The notes under the pieces were generated by a model that was given only the letters and a program-made list of their open reading frames with translations, did not search any database and was not told where the DNA came from. The position numbers and the translations under genes were made by a program. From Collinsella aerofaciens (GTDB taxonomy: Bacteria > Actinomycetota > Coriobacteriia > Coriobacteriales > Coriobacteriaceae), in assembly GCF_005845035.1 (NCBI RefSeq), contig NZ_SPFO01000003.1, positions 127,888 to 173,470 of the forward strand: a DNA stretch of 45,583 bases. The letters run 5' to 3'. Numbering within the stretch: position 1 is the stretch's first letter; each line of letters starts with the position of its first letter. Of the stretch, positions 30,249 through 40,122 are shown one piece after another.

Positions 30249-31931
30249 CTACTTGCGACGAAGCAGCGCCGAGACCTCGGGCATCTTAAGGACGACGGCA
30301 AGGCCAAAGGTAACAGCAAGCGAGACGACACCCGCAACGCAAACGTAGCCAAGAGTAATCAGAATCGAGCCACCAAGTGCCCCGACAAAGAGTTCAAGCG
30401 CCCACATGACGCCGGCGCCTGCGGCAGCACCCAGGCCGCCGAGCAAAAGGCCAAAGAAACCGCCATGCAGGATAGATTTGACCTGAAGGCCACGCAAGCG
30501 ACGACGCAGCCACCACAGCGAACAGCCGACCAAGATCACGTAGTCGACAACATACGAAAGCGCGATTGCCGGCATACCGAAGCCCAGCACAACGCCAAAC
30601 AGCAGAACCGAGCCGGCCTGGCCGATGGCAGAATACAGGCAATATCGGCTATAGGGCTTCATGTCGAGCAAGGCAGAGAAGCTCTTCTGCATCAACACGA
30701 CCACGCCGTAGAGCGGCAGCGAGAACGCCAGGTAGACAAGGAACTCGGACACCAGCGCCACGCCGGACTCATCAAACTTGCCGGCACAGTAAATCATGTT
30801 GAGCGGACGCGCGAAGACAATCAGGTACAGCGCGAACGGAATCAGGAAGAACAGCATCTGGGCGACGCCATGCGAAATGCCCGTGCGAACGCTGTCGTAA
30901 TCCTTCTCCTGTGCGTCGTGAGAGAGCTCGGTATAGAGCGCCGTCGAAAGCGAGGCGGCAATCAGCGCGTAGGGTAGCGTGTACCACAGGCGCGCATAGG
31001 CGATGACGGAAGGACCAGTCTCGGGCTGGACCACCAGCGCGGCAGCGTTGGTGATAGAAGTCGAGACAAACATGCACACCGTGGCGAGCAGCGTCGGGAT
31101 ACCGAGCGCAATCGTCTGGCGCAGCGCGGGGTCCTTAAAGTCGATATGGATATGGGGATGCACGCCGTGCTTGCCAAGCGCGGGGATCTGACATGCCATC
31201 TGAACAAAGACACCGAGGGTCGTACCGGCCGCAATCAAGATGATGCCGGCACGTTCACCAAACTGTGCGGACACGGGCGCAAAACCCATAAAGCTCGCAA
31301 TGACGATCACATTGTTGAGGACCGGGGCAAACGTCGACCAGAAGTAGTCGCGGTGTGCGTTGAGAACGCCCGAGAACACCGAGCCCAAACCATAAAACAG
31401 AATCTGGATGGCAAAGAAACGGAACATGAACGCAGCGGTATCCATGCTGCCGCCGTCACCCGAAAGGAACGATTGCGTCCAGATAAAGCCCGGGGCGAAC
31501 ACGGTCCCCAGCAACGAAATGCCACCCAGCACCAAAAGCAGAATGCCGAGCAGGTTGCCCACGTACTCGTTCGAGGCCTCGCGACCCTGCTCACGCCTCA
31601 CGCCCATGTACACGGGCAAAAACGCCGTCACGAGCATGCCGCCCATCACGAGTTCGTAGAGCATATTGGGCAGGTTGTTGGCGACCTGATAGGAGGACGA
31701 GAGTAGCGACATGCCGATAGCGGCCGCCATTGCCCACGTGCGGATAAAACCGGTGACGCGAGACACGATGGTCAGGATGGTCATAAGCCCGGCGGAACGA
31801 CCAACCGTGGAGTAGTCCGACGAGCCCATGTCGTCAGTGTCATCTCGCGACGAAGAAGCTTCGGATGAGGGTGTCTGAGGCGCAGATTCTTTTGCAAAAT
31901 GAGTTCCGCGCTTCAATTCTTCCTGCGGCAT
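30249..31931 (-). CDS. murJ: Lipid II flippase MurJ (MviN family)
   Basis: A 560-residue integral membrane protein with about 14 membrane segments and the MurJ start pattern GLMTILTIVSRVTGFIRTWAM, then NNLPNMLYELVMGGML, LNNVIVI and the conserved AYARLWYTLPYALIAASL region. It would flip the peptidoglycan precursor lipid II across the membrane. A hydrophilic Ser/Asp-rich N-terminal tail of about 40 residues precedes the first helix. The ATG is 3 nt after the ybaK stop and uvrC follows at once, so ybaK-murJ-uvrC look like one operon. Confidence 0.92.
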   Translation of the reverse strand: MPQEELKRGTHFAKESAPQTPSSEASSSRDDTDDMGSSDYSTVGRSAGLMTILTIVSRVTGFIRTWAMAAAIGMSLLSSSYQVANNLPNMLYELVMGGMLVTAFLPVYMGVRREQGREASNEYVGNLLGILLLVLGGISLLGTVFAPGFIWTQSFLSGDGGSMDTAAFMFRFFAIQILFYGLGSVFSGVLNAHRDYFWSTFAPVLNNVIVIASFMGFAPVSAQFGERAGIILIAAGTTLGVFVQMACQIPALGKHGVHPHIHIDFKDPALRQTIALGIPTLLATVCMFVSTSITNAAALVVQPETGPSVIAYARLWYTLPYALIAASLSTALYTELSHDAQEKDYDSVRTGISHGVAQMLFFLIPFALYLIVFARPLNMIYCAGKFDESGVALVSEFLVYLAFSLPLYGVVVLMQKSFSALLDMKPYSRYCLYSAIGQAGSVLLFGVVLGFGMPAIALSYVVDYVILVGCSLWWLRRRLRGLQVKSILHGGFFGLLLGGLGAAAGAGVMWALELFVGALGGSILITLGYVCVAGVVSLAVTFGLAVVLKMPEVSALLRRK

Positions 31932-31934
31932 CGC

Positions 31935-32435
31935 TCAGTCCTCTCTCGTAATCGCGGCAACCGTCGCCCCGCAAAATGCAATTAAATCATCGGGTGCAAG
32001 CTCGAGCTGATAACCACGCTTGCCTCCCGAAATAAAAATGGTATCCCAAAGGACGCATGTCTCATCAATGAGCGTCCGGTAGCGTTTTTTCATACCGACC
32101 GGGCTGCAGCCGCCGCGAACGTAGCCAGTCGCCGCAAGCAAATCCTTCACATGCATCATGGCCAAGGACTTCTCCCCCGCGGCACGCGCGGCGGACTTTA
32201 GATCGAGCTCGTCGGCAACAGGGATGCAGCACACGACATAGTCGTTGGACGGTGTCACGCAGACCAAAGTCTTAAATCCTTGACCGGGCTCCTCGCCAAG
32301 CTGCTCCGAAATCGCGACCCCCAGGCCCACCGACTCATCACCATCGTCTTCGTACGTATGTAGAACATAGGAAATGCCGGCGCTTTCCAGCTCGCGCATC
32401 GCATTGGTTTTTGGCGTCTTTACAGCCTTTGCCAT
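31935..32435 (-). CDS. ybaK: Cys-tRNA(Pro) deacylase (YbaK/EbsC family)
   Basis: A 166-residue trans-editing protein that hydrolyses mischarged Cys-tRNA(Pro). Family motifs: KTPKTNAMRELESAGISY at the start, FKTLVC, the Lys-containing DLKSAARAAGEKSLAMM, and VRGGCSPVGMKK, which ends in SGGKRGYQLELAPDDL. AAAGGA precedes the ATG at 32435 by about 7 nt; a longer frame to 32531 is unsupported. A -10-like TATACT lies at 32473-32478 on the minus strand, but I see no good -35. Confidence 0.9.
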   Translation of the reverse strand: MAKAVKTPKTNAMRELESAGISYVLHTYEDDGDESVGLGVAISEQLGEEPGQGFKTLVCVTPSNDYVVCCIPVADELDLKSAARAAGEKSLAMMHVKDLLAATGYVRGGCSPVGMKKRYRTLIDETCVLWDTIFISGGKRGYQLELAPDDLIAFCGATVAAITRED

Positions 32436-32518
32436 GACATATCCTTTCCCTCGCATTCGGACGCAAGGATTAAGTATATGTCCAATTCGGCTGCATACGT
32501 CACTTCGGCACAGCAAGC

Positions 32519-32545
32519 GCCATCGAATCACAAGGAGTCGATGGC
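32519..32545 (-). terminator. Hairpin after uvrA, weak terminator
   Basis: The perfect 8-bp stem GCCATCGA/TCGATGGC with an 11-nt loop lies 22 nt after the uvrA stop. Only GCTTG follows, so termination is uncertain. Confidence 0.4.
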
Positions 32546-32567
32546 ACCCATAAACTGAATCGCCTAT

Positions 32568-35447
32568 TTATTGAGCATCAAGTTGAGCCTGACGCTCCCG
32601 GTCGCGCCTGAGCAACGGCGCCAAAAACTTGCCCGTATAACTCTGCGGACAGTCCGCAACCTGCTCCGGTGTGCCCGAAACCACGACGGTTCCGCCGCCG
32701 TTACCGCCCTCGGGACCCATATCGATCAGGCGGTCGGCAACCTTGATGACATCAAGGTTGTGTTCAATCACCAGCACCGTGTTGCCCGCATCGACCAAGC
32801 GCTGCAGCACATCGAGCAGCTGGCGGACGTCCTCAAAATGAAGGCCGGTCGTCGGCTCGTCCAAAATATAGAACGTCTTGCCCGTCTGGCGTCGATGAAG
32901 CTCCTTAGCGAGCTTCACACGCTGCGCCTCGCCGCCCGAGAGCGTCGTGGCGGGCTGGCCTAGGCTCACGTAGCCCAAGCCTACATCGTACAGCGTCTGG
33001 AGTTTGCGCTTAATCTGCGGGATATTCCCAAAGAAGGCCAGCGCCTCGGTGACGCTCATGTCTAGCACGTCCGAGATGGTCTTGCCACGGTAGGTGACCT
33101 CGAGTGTCTCGCGGTTGTAGCGTTTACCGCCGCAAACTTCGCAAGGAACGTAGATATCGGGAAGGAAGTGCATCTCGATCTTGATCTGTCCGTCGCCCTT
33201 GCACGCCTCACAGCGCCCGCCACTCACATTAAAGGAGAAACGACCCGGCGAGTAGCCGCGCGCCTTCGACTCCGGCGTACTCGCAAACAGTGCGCGAAGA
33301 TCATCCCACAGGCCGATATAGGTAGCAGGGTTGGAACGCGGCGTGCGGCCAATCGGCGACTGGTCAATATCGATAACCTTATCGATACACTCGATGCCCT
33401 CGATTTTCTTATACGGACCCACAGGGCGCGTCGAACGGTGAATGGCATTCGTAAGGGCAGGCGCAATGGTGTCGGTAACCAGGGAGCTCTTGCCCGATCC
33501 CGACACGCCGGTAACAACCGTAAGCGTACCAAACTCGATCTTGGCGGTAACGTTTTTGAGGTTGTTGGCTCGAGCGCCCGTAATTTTAAGGCAGCCGCGA
33601 CCGGGCTTGCGCCGTTCATCAGGCACCCGGATCATTCGTTTGCCGGTCAGATAAGCGCCCGTCATCGACTCAGGACACGCCATGATATCGGCAGGCGTTC
33701 CCGCCGCGACTACGTGTCCGCCGTTGACGCCGGCGCCGGGACCCATGTCGATCACGTAATCGGCGGCACGGATTGTATCCTCGTCGTGTTCGACGACGAT
33801 AACGGTATTGCCGATATCGCGCAGGCGCTCGAGCGTCTTGATCAGGCGCTCGTTGTCACGCTGATGAAGACCGATCGAGGGCTCATCCAGAATATAGAGC
33901 ACGCCCATGAGACCCGCGCCGATCTGCGTTGCCAGGCGAATACGCTGCGCCTCGCCACCAGAAAGCGTCGCCGAGGCACGATCGAGCGTCAGATAGTCGA
34001 GTCCAACATCGACCAGAAAACGCAAGCGCTCCAGGATTTCCTTGACGATGCGCCCGCCGATAAACTGTTGGCGCTCGGTGAGCTCCAGGCCCTCAAAAAA
34101 CTCGAGCGACTCACGGCACGACAGGCAGCAAACCTCGTAAATGGACTTGCCGCCCACGGTGACGGCGAGCATCTCGGGGCGCAGGCGAGCGCCATGGCAG
34201 CTCGAGCACGGCTCCTCGCGAATGTACTTCTCCAAGCGCGCCTTGGTGTTCTCGTTCGTCGTCTCGGTATAGCGTTCGTACAGGATGTTGCGAACGCCCG
34301 AAAACTTGGTATCCCACTGGCTGCGACGTCCGTCGAGCTTTTGGTAGTCGACCGAGATCTTCGTATCGCCCAGGCCATCCAAGAATGCACGACGCACGCG
34401 AGGGGGCAAGTCCTTCCACGGCGTATCGGTGCTCACCTTATAGTGTTTGCAGACCGCAGCAAAAATCTGCGGATAGTAGTTCGAATTGCCAAACAGGCTA
34501 CCAAAGACTCCGTCGGCAATGGACTTCGAGGGGTCCTCGATCAGCGCCTCGGCATCAACGGTTTTCTTAAAGCCCAGGCCGTCGCACTCAGGGCATGCGC
34601 CATAGGGAGCGTTGAACGAAAAATCACGCGGCTGAAGATCGTCAATGGAGTGACCATGCTCCGGGCACGCCAAGGCCAACGAATACTCCAGCAGCTCGCC
34701 CTCGGTCCCCTCGGGAGCATCACGATCGGGCAGCATGTACACGTTTACATTGCCGTGAGCCAGCGCGGTCGCCTGCTCAACAGACTCGGCGATACGGCCC
34801 AGAGAGTTCTCACGGATCACGATGCGATCGACCACGACCTCGATATCGTGCTTGAACTTCTTGTCCAGATCGATCGGATCGTCGAGCGAGCGCACTTCAC
34901 CGTCGACACGCACACGACTAAAGCCCTCGGCGCGAAGGTCCTCAAACAGTTTGGTGTATTCGCCTTTTCGCCCGCGCACCACCGGTGCCAGCACAAACGC
35001 GCGGCGGCCCTCCCCCGCCGCCAAGACCTTGTCGGCAACCTGGTCGGTCGTCTGACGCTCAATGACGCGGCCGCATTCGGGACAGTGCGGGGTGCCCACA
35101 CGAGCGAACAGCAGGCGCAGATAGTCATAAATCTCGGTTACGGTGCCAACCGTCGAGCGAGGGTTTTTAGACGTCGTCTTTTGGTCAATCGACACCGCCG
35201 GCGAAAGGCCGTCGATTGAATCCAAGTCGGGTTTGTCCATCTGGCCCAAGAACTGGCGCGCATAGCTCGAAAGGCTCTCGACGTATCGACGCTGGCCCTC
35301 GGCATAGATAGTGTCAAATGCCAGCGAACTCTTGCCCGAGCCAGAAAGACCGGTAATGACCACGAGTTGGTCACGCGGAATGGAAACATCGATATCACGG
35401 AGGTTGTGCTCACGAGCGCCGCGAATAACGATAGAAGAATCAGACAT
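32568..35447 (-). CDS. uvrA: Excinuclease ABC subunit A
   Basis: A 959-residue damage-recognition ATPase with two ABC domains. It has Walker A motifs [14 protein letters not shown] and [14 protein letters not shown], two LSGGEAQR signatures, Walker [14 protein letters not shown] and [13 protein letters not shown], and zinc-binding Cys pairs ([49 protein letters not shown]). The ATG at 35447 follows AAGGAGC by about 4 nt. It is transcribed away from the LTA-synthase-like gene across a shared upstream region that contains a possible LexA site. It works with UvrB and UvrC, both also in this window. Confidence 0.97.
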   Translation of the reverse strand: MSDSSIVIRGAREHNLRDIDVSIPRDQLVVITGLSGSGKSSLAFDTIYAEGQRRYVESLSSYARQFLGQMDKPDLDSIDGLSPAVSIDQKTTSKNPRSTVGTVTEIYDYLRLLFARVGTPHCPECGRVIERQTTDQVADKVLAAGEGRRAFVLAPVVRGRKGEYTKLFEDLRAEGFSRVRVDGEVRSLDDPIDLDKKFKHDIEVVVDRIVIRENSLGRIAESVEQATALAHGNVNVYMLPDRDAPEGTEGELLEYSLALACPEHGHSIDDLQPRDFSFNAPYGACPECDGLGFKKTVDAEALIEDPSKSIADGVFGSLFGNSNYYPQIFAAVCKHYKVSTDTPWKDLPPRVRRAFLDGLGDTKISVDYQKLDGRRSQWDTKFSGVRNILYERYTETTNENTKARLEKYIREEPCSSCHGARLRPEMLAVTVGGKSIYEVCCLSCRESLEFFEGLELTERQQFIGGRIVKEILERLRFLVDVGLDYLTLDRASATLSGGEAQRIRLATQIGAGLMGVLYILDEPSIGLHQRDNERLIKTLERLRDIGNTVIVVEHDEDTIRAADYVIDMGPGAGVNGGHVVAAGTPADIMACPESMTGAYLTGKRMIRVPDERRKPGRGCLKITGARANNLKNVTAKIEFGTLTVVTGVSGSGKSSLVTDTIAPALTNAIHRSTRPVGPYKKIEGIECIDKVIDIDQSPIGRTPRSNPATYIGLWDDLRALFASTPESKARGYSPGRFSFNVSGGRCEACKGDGQIKIEMHFLPDIYVPCEVCGGKRYNRETLEVTYRGKTISDVLDMSVTEALAFFGNIPQIKRKLQTLYDVGLGYVSLGQPATTLSGGEAQRVKLAKELHRRQTGKTFYILDEPTTGLHFEDVRQLLDVLQRLVDAGNTVLVIEHNLDVIKVADRLIDMGPEGGNGGGTVVVSGTPEQVADCPQSYTGKFLAPLLRRDRERQAQLDAQ

Positions 35448-35508
35448 GAAAGCTCCTTGCCTCCTATTGCATCGAATCATACTGTCGATGAGTTTAGCGC
35501 ACTCGACG

Positions 35509-35522
35509 CGCACAGATGTTCG
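35509..35522 (-). promoter_or_regulatory. Possible LexA (SOS) box upstream of uvrA
   Basis: The minus strand reads CGAACATCTGTGCG, which matches the Gram-positive LexA pattern CGAAC-N4-GTTCG at all but one defined position. It is about 60 nt upstream of the uvrA start, a sensible place for SOS control. One mismatch in a short motif could be chance. Confidence 0.4.
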
Positions 35523-35640
35523 TAATACAAGATTCGCAGACCTTTAGCTTTGCGTATCGGGCGCTTTGTTTCTCGAAATGCCGTGGAAAGGTTACAGTAA
35601 TCTAATACTGAACTTAATTTGCCGTAACAGAGGAACGTCC

Positions 35641-37794
35641 ATGACCGAAGATATCCCCCTTGAAATCACTTCGAGTGACATGGCCAATCTGCCCATATTC
35701 ATCGCCATCCTTATCGTGGCCATCGTCGTGGTGCGCGTGTATTTTTCAATCAAACACAATGAAAAGCCGCCCATTGCCCGCGTCTTTTGGTGCGCGACGC
35801 TCCTCATCCCGCTCGGCATGGTAGCTGCATGGATTACGAATCAATTGCTCGTAAATGAGGACAGTTCCCTATGGGTCCTTTCTTATTCGGCGCTCGGTGC
35901 TGCCGCCGTCATACTTCTTGTCGAGCCCTTGGTTTCGGGACTTATCGACCAAACCGATCTTGCGACGGGAACGGTTGCCTGTATTTGCCGTGACATCCTT
36001 GTCATCGCCGCTGTTTCAGCGCTCTCGTTCGTTTCACTCGAAATTGCCTGCAACGAAACGTTCTATCGCATTCCCGCCAACTCATTCGGGTTTTCCGTCG
36101 GGCTGCTCGCGACGGTTCTGCTCTCCCTTTATTTGCTGGGACAGCGTCATGGAGGCGTCATGGCCCTCGTGCCCGTCGCCTGCTGCATCCTTGGCATTGC
36201 CGAGCACTTCGTCATAACGTTTAAAGGCGAAGCCATCCTGCCAAGCGATATCTTGGCCCTTGGCACCGCAATGGAGGTGAGCGAGGGATACGAGTTTACC
36301 TTTACCGCCGGAATCGTAACCTCTCTCGCCCTGCTGGAGATTTCCCTGGGGCTTCTTTCGCTTATCCGTCCGCGAAAGCTCCGTACGCCCACCCATGTCT
36401 TCCCCGCAATCGCCGCTAACCTCTGTGCTTTTCTGTTAGTGACCGTTGTGGGGCTCTCGGGCTTTTCCAGCATCGACTTGGAGCAGGCGCTGAATTTTGG
36501 ATTTGACCGTTGGCAGCCCATCACCACATATGCGTCTCAGGGTTTTATCACTTCGTTCACCGAAATGGTCAACGAGTTGCCCATTGAGAAGCCCGAAGAC
36601 TATACGCCCGATGAGGCGCAGAGCATCGAGCAGGAGCTCGCCGCCGCCTACGACAGCACGTATGGCTCGAGCGAGCAACGCGCGGCGGCCGTTGCCCAGT
36701 TCAATGAAATCAAGCCGACGATTGTTGCCGTCATGAACGAGAGTTTTAGCGACCTTTCGTGCTTTGAGCAGCTCCAGGCGGCCGGGTACACCGGCCCCGC
36801 ATTCTACAACTCGCTTCCCGACACGCTTGTTCGCGGCACCATGCTCGCTTCGGTCACCGGTGGCGGAACGGCAAACTCCGAATTCGAATTTTTGACCGGA
36901 GCGACAACGGCCTTTGTCGGATTAGGCAAGATCCCCTATCAGCTGTATCAGATGAATGGCGTCAACAGCCTGGCAAAGGACCTTAAAGAGCTTGGGTATA
37001 CCGCTACCGCTATGCACCCGCAAAACCCCGTCAACTACCATCGAGATAAAATCTATCAGCAGCTGGGCTTTGGAGACTTTCTTTCAATCGGCGATTTCGA
37101 AGGTGCGCCCTGTTACCATGCCGGCGTATGCGACTACGCCACCTACGACAAGATACTCGACCTGCTTAGAACCGACGAAGCACCGCAGTTCATCTTTGAC
37201 GTCACGATGCAAAATCACGGCGGCTACGACTATGGCACCGTTCCCGCCGAAGAGCTGACAAACTATTGGGTCGAGGGAGCCAGCGAGGGCGCCAATAGCG
37301 CGCTCAACACCTATCTCACCTGCATCAATGCATCCGACCGGGACCTCGAGTACTTTATCAACGAGCTCCGCAATATCGGCAGACCGGTTGTCCTTGTCTT
37401 TTTTGGCGACCATCAGCCGAGCGCCGCAACGACCCTCAACGACGAGCTGTACCCTCAGGAAGATACGGCAGACCACGCTTTCCGTAACTACCAGTCGACA
37501 TATTTCGTCTGGGCTAACTATGAAATCGCCGGCAATACCGAGCTCAACGTCTACGACACCGTCGGGGCAAACGAGATTGCAGCCATTACCCTTAATAAGA
37601 TCGGCGCCCCGCTCACCGACTATCAAAAAGCCCTGCTTGCAACAAGGTCAGATGTGCCCACCATCAATGTCGCCGGCTACCTTGGTGCCGACGGGCTGCG
37701 CTACGACTTGGAATCTGAAGACAGCCCATACGCCTCGACGATCGACAAGCTGCAGCGCATGCAATACCTCGAGTTCGCCAGCAAAGTTCAGTAA
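35641..37794 (+). CDS. LTA-synthase-like sulfatase-family membrane protein
   Basis: A 717-residue protein with about seven or eight N-terminal membrane segments (to about residue 290) and an extracellular sulfatase/phosphoglycerol-transferase domain. Metal and catalytic motifs: VMNESFSDLS (Glu near residue 366), GGGTANSEFEFLTG with the likely nucleophile Thr near 412, QNHGGYD, and FFGDHQPS near 588. Such enzymes polymerise glycerol phosphate or add it to glycans at the cell surface. GAGG lies about 8 nt before the ATG; an upstream reading from 35566 is not supported. It stands alone between uvrA (divergent) and mrp. Whether it makes lipoteichoic acid or decorates another glycan is open. Confidence 0.87.
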   Translation: MTEDIPLEITSSDMANLPIFIAILIVAIVVVRVYFSIKHNEKPPIARVFWCATLLIPLGMVAAWITNQLLVNEDSSLWVLSYSALGAAAVILLVEPLVSGLIDQTDLATGTVACICRDILVIAAVSALSFVSLEIACNETFYRIPANSFGFSVGLLATVLLSLYLLGQRHGGVMALVPVACCILGIAEHFVITFKGEAILPSDILALGTAMEVSEGYEFTFTAGIVTSLALLEISLGLLSLIRPRKLRTPTHVFPAIAANLCAFLLVTVVGLSGFSSIDLEQALNFGFDRWQPITTYASQGFITSFTEMVNELPIEKPEDYTPDEAQSIEQELAAAYDSTYGSSEQRAAAVAQFNEIKPTIVAVMNESFSDLSCFEQLQAAGYTGPAFYNSLPDTLVRGTMLASVTGGGTANSEFEFLTGATTAFVGLGKIPYQLYQMNGVNSLAKDLKELGYTATAMHPQNPVNYHRDKIYQQLGFGDFLSIGDFEGAPCYHAGVCDYATYDKILDLLRTDEAPQFIFDVTMQNHGGYDYGTVPAEELTNYWVEGASEGANSALNTYLTCINASDRDLEYFINELRNIGRPVVLVFFGDHQPSAATTLNDELYPQEDTADHAFRNYQSTYFVWANYEIAGNTELNVYDTVGANEIAAITLNKIGAPLTDYQKALLATRSDVPTINVAGYLGADGLRYDLESEDSPYASTIDKLQRMQYLEFASKVQ

Positions 37795-37939
37795 GCCCGC
37801 CCATTCGCTTGGACCCATCGTATTGCAAGCACGCTCGGCCCAAATGCATCGCAAATGACTCCCGCTCGCAAACGAGGGTACAATGACGCTCGTGTCACAC
37901 CACGGGGCCCCGGCCCCAACATATACAAAGGAGTCATAC

Positions 37940-38770
37940 ATGGGTTGCGAGCACGCACAGGCCGCCGGCGGACAAACGTCGCCGTCGCAATTTGAGGAGA
38001 ACACGCTGTCCGAGGTCAAGCGCGTCATCGCCGTGCTTTCCGGCAAGGGCGGTGTCGGCAAGTCGTTTGTCACCGGTGCCATCGCCACCGAGCTTGCCCG
38101 TCACGGCCACAAGGTCGGCGTCCTCGATGCCGACATCACCGGTCCCTCTATCCCCAAGATGTTCGGCATGAGCGGACGCCACGTCCATGCCCTTGGCAAC
38201 CTTATGCTGCCCGAAATCTCCGAGCACGGCGTCAAGGTCATGAGCTCCAACCTGCTGCTCCAAAACGAGACCGACCCCGTCCTTTGGCGCGGTCCGGTCA
38301 TCGCAGGCGCCATTAGGCAGTTCTGGAGCGAGACCTCGTGGGGCCCCATCGACTACCTGCTGGTCGACATGCCTCCGGGAACAGGCGACGTCGCTCTCAC
38401 CGTCTTCCAGTCACTGCCCGTCGACGGCATCGTCATCGTCACGAGCCCGCAGGATCTGGTCTCGATGATCGTCGCCAAGGCGGTCAACATGGCCGAGAAG
38501 ATGAACGTCCCCATTCTGGGCATTGTCGAGAACATGAGCTATATTGAGTGCCCCGACTGCGGCAAGAAGATCGAGGTCTTTGGCAAGAGCAAGCTCCCCG
38601 AGGTCGCAGAGCGCTATAACCTCGACATCTTGGGCACGCTTCCCATCAATCCGTCACTCGCTGAGGCTTGCGATAAGGGCGAGGTCGAGACCGCGCTGCC
38701 CGATGGCATGTTGCCCAAGGCAGTCTCTGCCGTCGAGGCCATTACCCCGCACGAGACCGACGAGGCCTAA
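37940..38770 (+). CDS. Mrp/NBP35-family Fe-S cluster carrier ATPase
   Basis: A 276-residue cytosolic P-loop ATPase. It has the deviant Walker A LSGKGGVGKS, the switch region DADITGPSIPKMFG, the DMPPGTGDV motif, and the paired Cys CPDCGKK that would hold a bridging Fe-S cluster in a dimer. An extra Cys sits near the N-terminus (GCEHAQ), as in the NBP35-like group. AAAGGAG precedes the ATG by 7 nt. The next gene, a flavoprotein, starts at the base after its stop, so the two are co-transcribed. It probably hands Fe-S clusters to client enzymes. Confidence 0.93.
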   Translation: MGCEHAQAAGGQTSPSQFEENTLSEVKRVIAVLSGKGGVGKSFVTGAIATELARHGHKVGVLDADITGPSIPKMFGMSGRHVHALGNLMLPEISEHGVKVMSSNLLLQNETDPVLWRGPVIAGAIRQFWSETSWGPIDYLLVDMPPGTGDVALTVFQSLPVDGIVIVTSPQDLVSMIVAKAVNMAEKMNVPILGIVENMSYIECPDCGKKIEVFGKSKLPEVAERYNLDILGTLPINPSLAEACDKGEVETALPDGMLPKAVSAVEAITPHETDEA

Positions 38771-40042
38771 GTGAACGCGAGCGCCTTCTATGACGTCCTG
38801 GTAATCGGCGGCGGGGCTTCAGGCCTCGCCGCTGCCATTACGGCCGCACGCGCTGGCAAAAGCGTCTGCATCGTTGAGCGCGATGTCGCCTGTGGCCTTA
38901 AGCTCCTTGCGACCGGTAACGGCCGCTGCAACCTCTCCAACGAATCGATTGATCCTCAGCGGTATAACCACCCCGCATTCGTCGAATCCGTCATGGGCCC
39001 CCAGCCCGAACAAGAGCTTATGGGTTTCTTCTCCTCGCTGGGTATCATGACAACCTCCGAGGAAGGCCGGCTGTACCCGCGCTCCCTTCGCGCTGAATCG
39101 GTGCGCGACGCGCTTCTCAACGTTTGCGACCGCCTAGGTATCACCTTAATCTGCGGAGCCAACGTTGCCTCGGCGCACAAAGCTTCCGAAGGCTGGGCAC
39201 TCCAAATAGACCGTCCAGCGCGGGCGCTCAAGGCAAAAAAGAACGACGACCGAAAATCGGAGCTCCGCTCGCTTCGGAAAGCGCTCGCCGATGTCCCTCG
39301 CAAGAACGAGGCCCTGCAGGCACATGCCGTAATTATCGCCACGGGTGGCAACCCCACCGGTATCGCCGATACGTTTAGCCTCCCCCTCACTTCGCTGCGC
39401 CCCATCCTCTGCCCCGTATCGGCAACGGTCGTTGGCGATCGGGCGGCACTCAAGACGTTGGATGGTCTGCGCGTCCGCGCCCGCTTGACGCTCACCCATA
39501 ACCATAGTGAGCTCTGGCACGAAGACGGTGAAATACTGTTTCGAGCCTTCGGCATCTCGGGCGTCGCTGTCTTCAACCTCTCCCGTCGTATCCAGCGCGG
39601 CGATACGATCCTGCTCGACGTTTTCCCCGACCTCTCCAAAGACGAGCTGCTCGATATGCTCAACCGGCGCGTTGAGCTGCTCGGCGGCTTTTCGCCCCGC
39701 GATCCCCGTTGGCTCGACGGCATGCTCGCCCCGCGACTCTCCCGCGTCGTCTGCACGGCGTTCGAGCAGTGCCATCCAGGCTCCAACGATGTCATCCACC
39801 TGGTCTCGATCCTCAAGCACTTTAAGTTGCTCGTCGAGGGAACAGCCGAGGAGCGCTCGGCGCAGGTCACGCGTGGTGGCGTATCTGTCGAGAGCATCTC
39901 AACACCCAGTCTACGCGCGCGCAGCGCTGTCGACGCCCCGCTTTACGTCTGCGGCGAAGCGCTCGACATCGACGCCGATTGCGGAGGCTTTAACCTTGCG
40001 TGGGCCTGGCTCTCGGGCATTCGCGCTGCAAGCAGCCTGTAG
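38771..40042 (+). CDS. BaiN/HI0933-family FAD-dependent oxidoreductase
   Basis: A 423-residue flavoprotein with an N-terminal FAD motif (VLVIGGGASGLAAAITAARAG), the family signature KLLATGNGRCNLSN, an internal AVIIATGGNPTG, and the C-terminal LYVCGEALDIDADCGGFN. The start is GTG, directly after the mrp stop. Members include BaiN, linked to bile-acid 7-dehydroxylation in clostridia, but the family is widespread and most members are uncharacterised, so a bile-acid role is only a possibility. A region around residues 145-180 is rich in Lys/Arg and lies between the sheet domains. Confidence 0.9.
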   Translation: MNASAFYDVLVIGGGASGLAAAITAARAGKSVCIVERDVACGLKLLATGNGRCNLSNESIDPQRYNHPAFVESVMGPQPEQELMGFFSSLGIMTTSEEGRLYPRSLRAESVRDALLNVCDRLGITLICGANVASAHKASEGWALQIDRPARALKAKKNDDRKSELRSLRKALADVPRKNEALQAHAVIIATGGNPTGIADTFSLPLTSLRPILCPVSATVVGDRAALKTLDGLRVRARLTLTHNHSELWHEDGEILFRAFGISGVAVFNLSRRIQRGDTILLDVFPDLSKDELLDMLNRRVELLGGFSPRDPRWLDGMLAPRLSRVVCTAFEQCHPGSNDVIHLVSILKHFKLLVEGTAEERSAQVTRGGVSVESISTPSLRARSAVDAPLYVCGEALDIDADCGGFNLAWAWLSGIRAASSL

Positions 40043-40052
40043 CCGCTCAGTC

Positions 40053-40096
40053 TATAATCAAAAACGCATTCGGGCCGTCTGGGATACCGGACGGCC
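40053..40096 (+). promoter_or_regulatory. TATAAT box followed by a terminator-like hairpin
   Basis: A perfect TATAAT lies at 40053-40058, just after the BaiN-like gene, but the -35 region is poor. From 40073 to 40096 GGCCGTC/GACGGCC forms a 7-bp hairpin followed by TCTTTCTTG. It either ends the mrp transcript or acts as an attenuator in the leader of the next gene, 27 nt before its start codon. Confidence 0.45.
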
Positions 40097-40122
40097 TCTT
40101 TCTTGCCTCTAAGGAGACCTCG

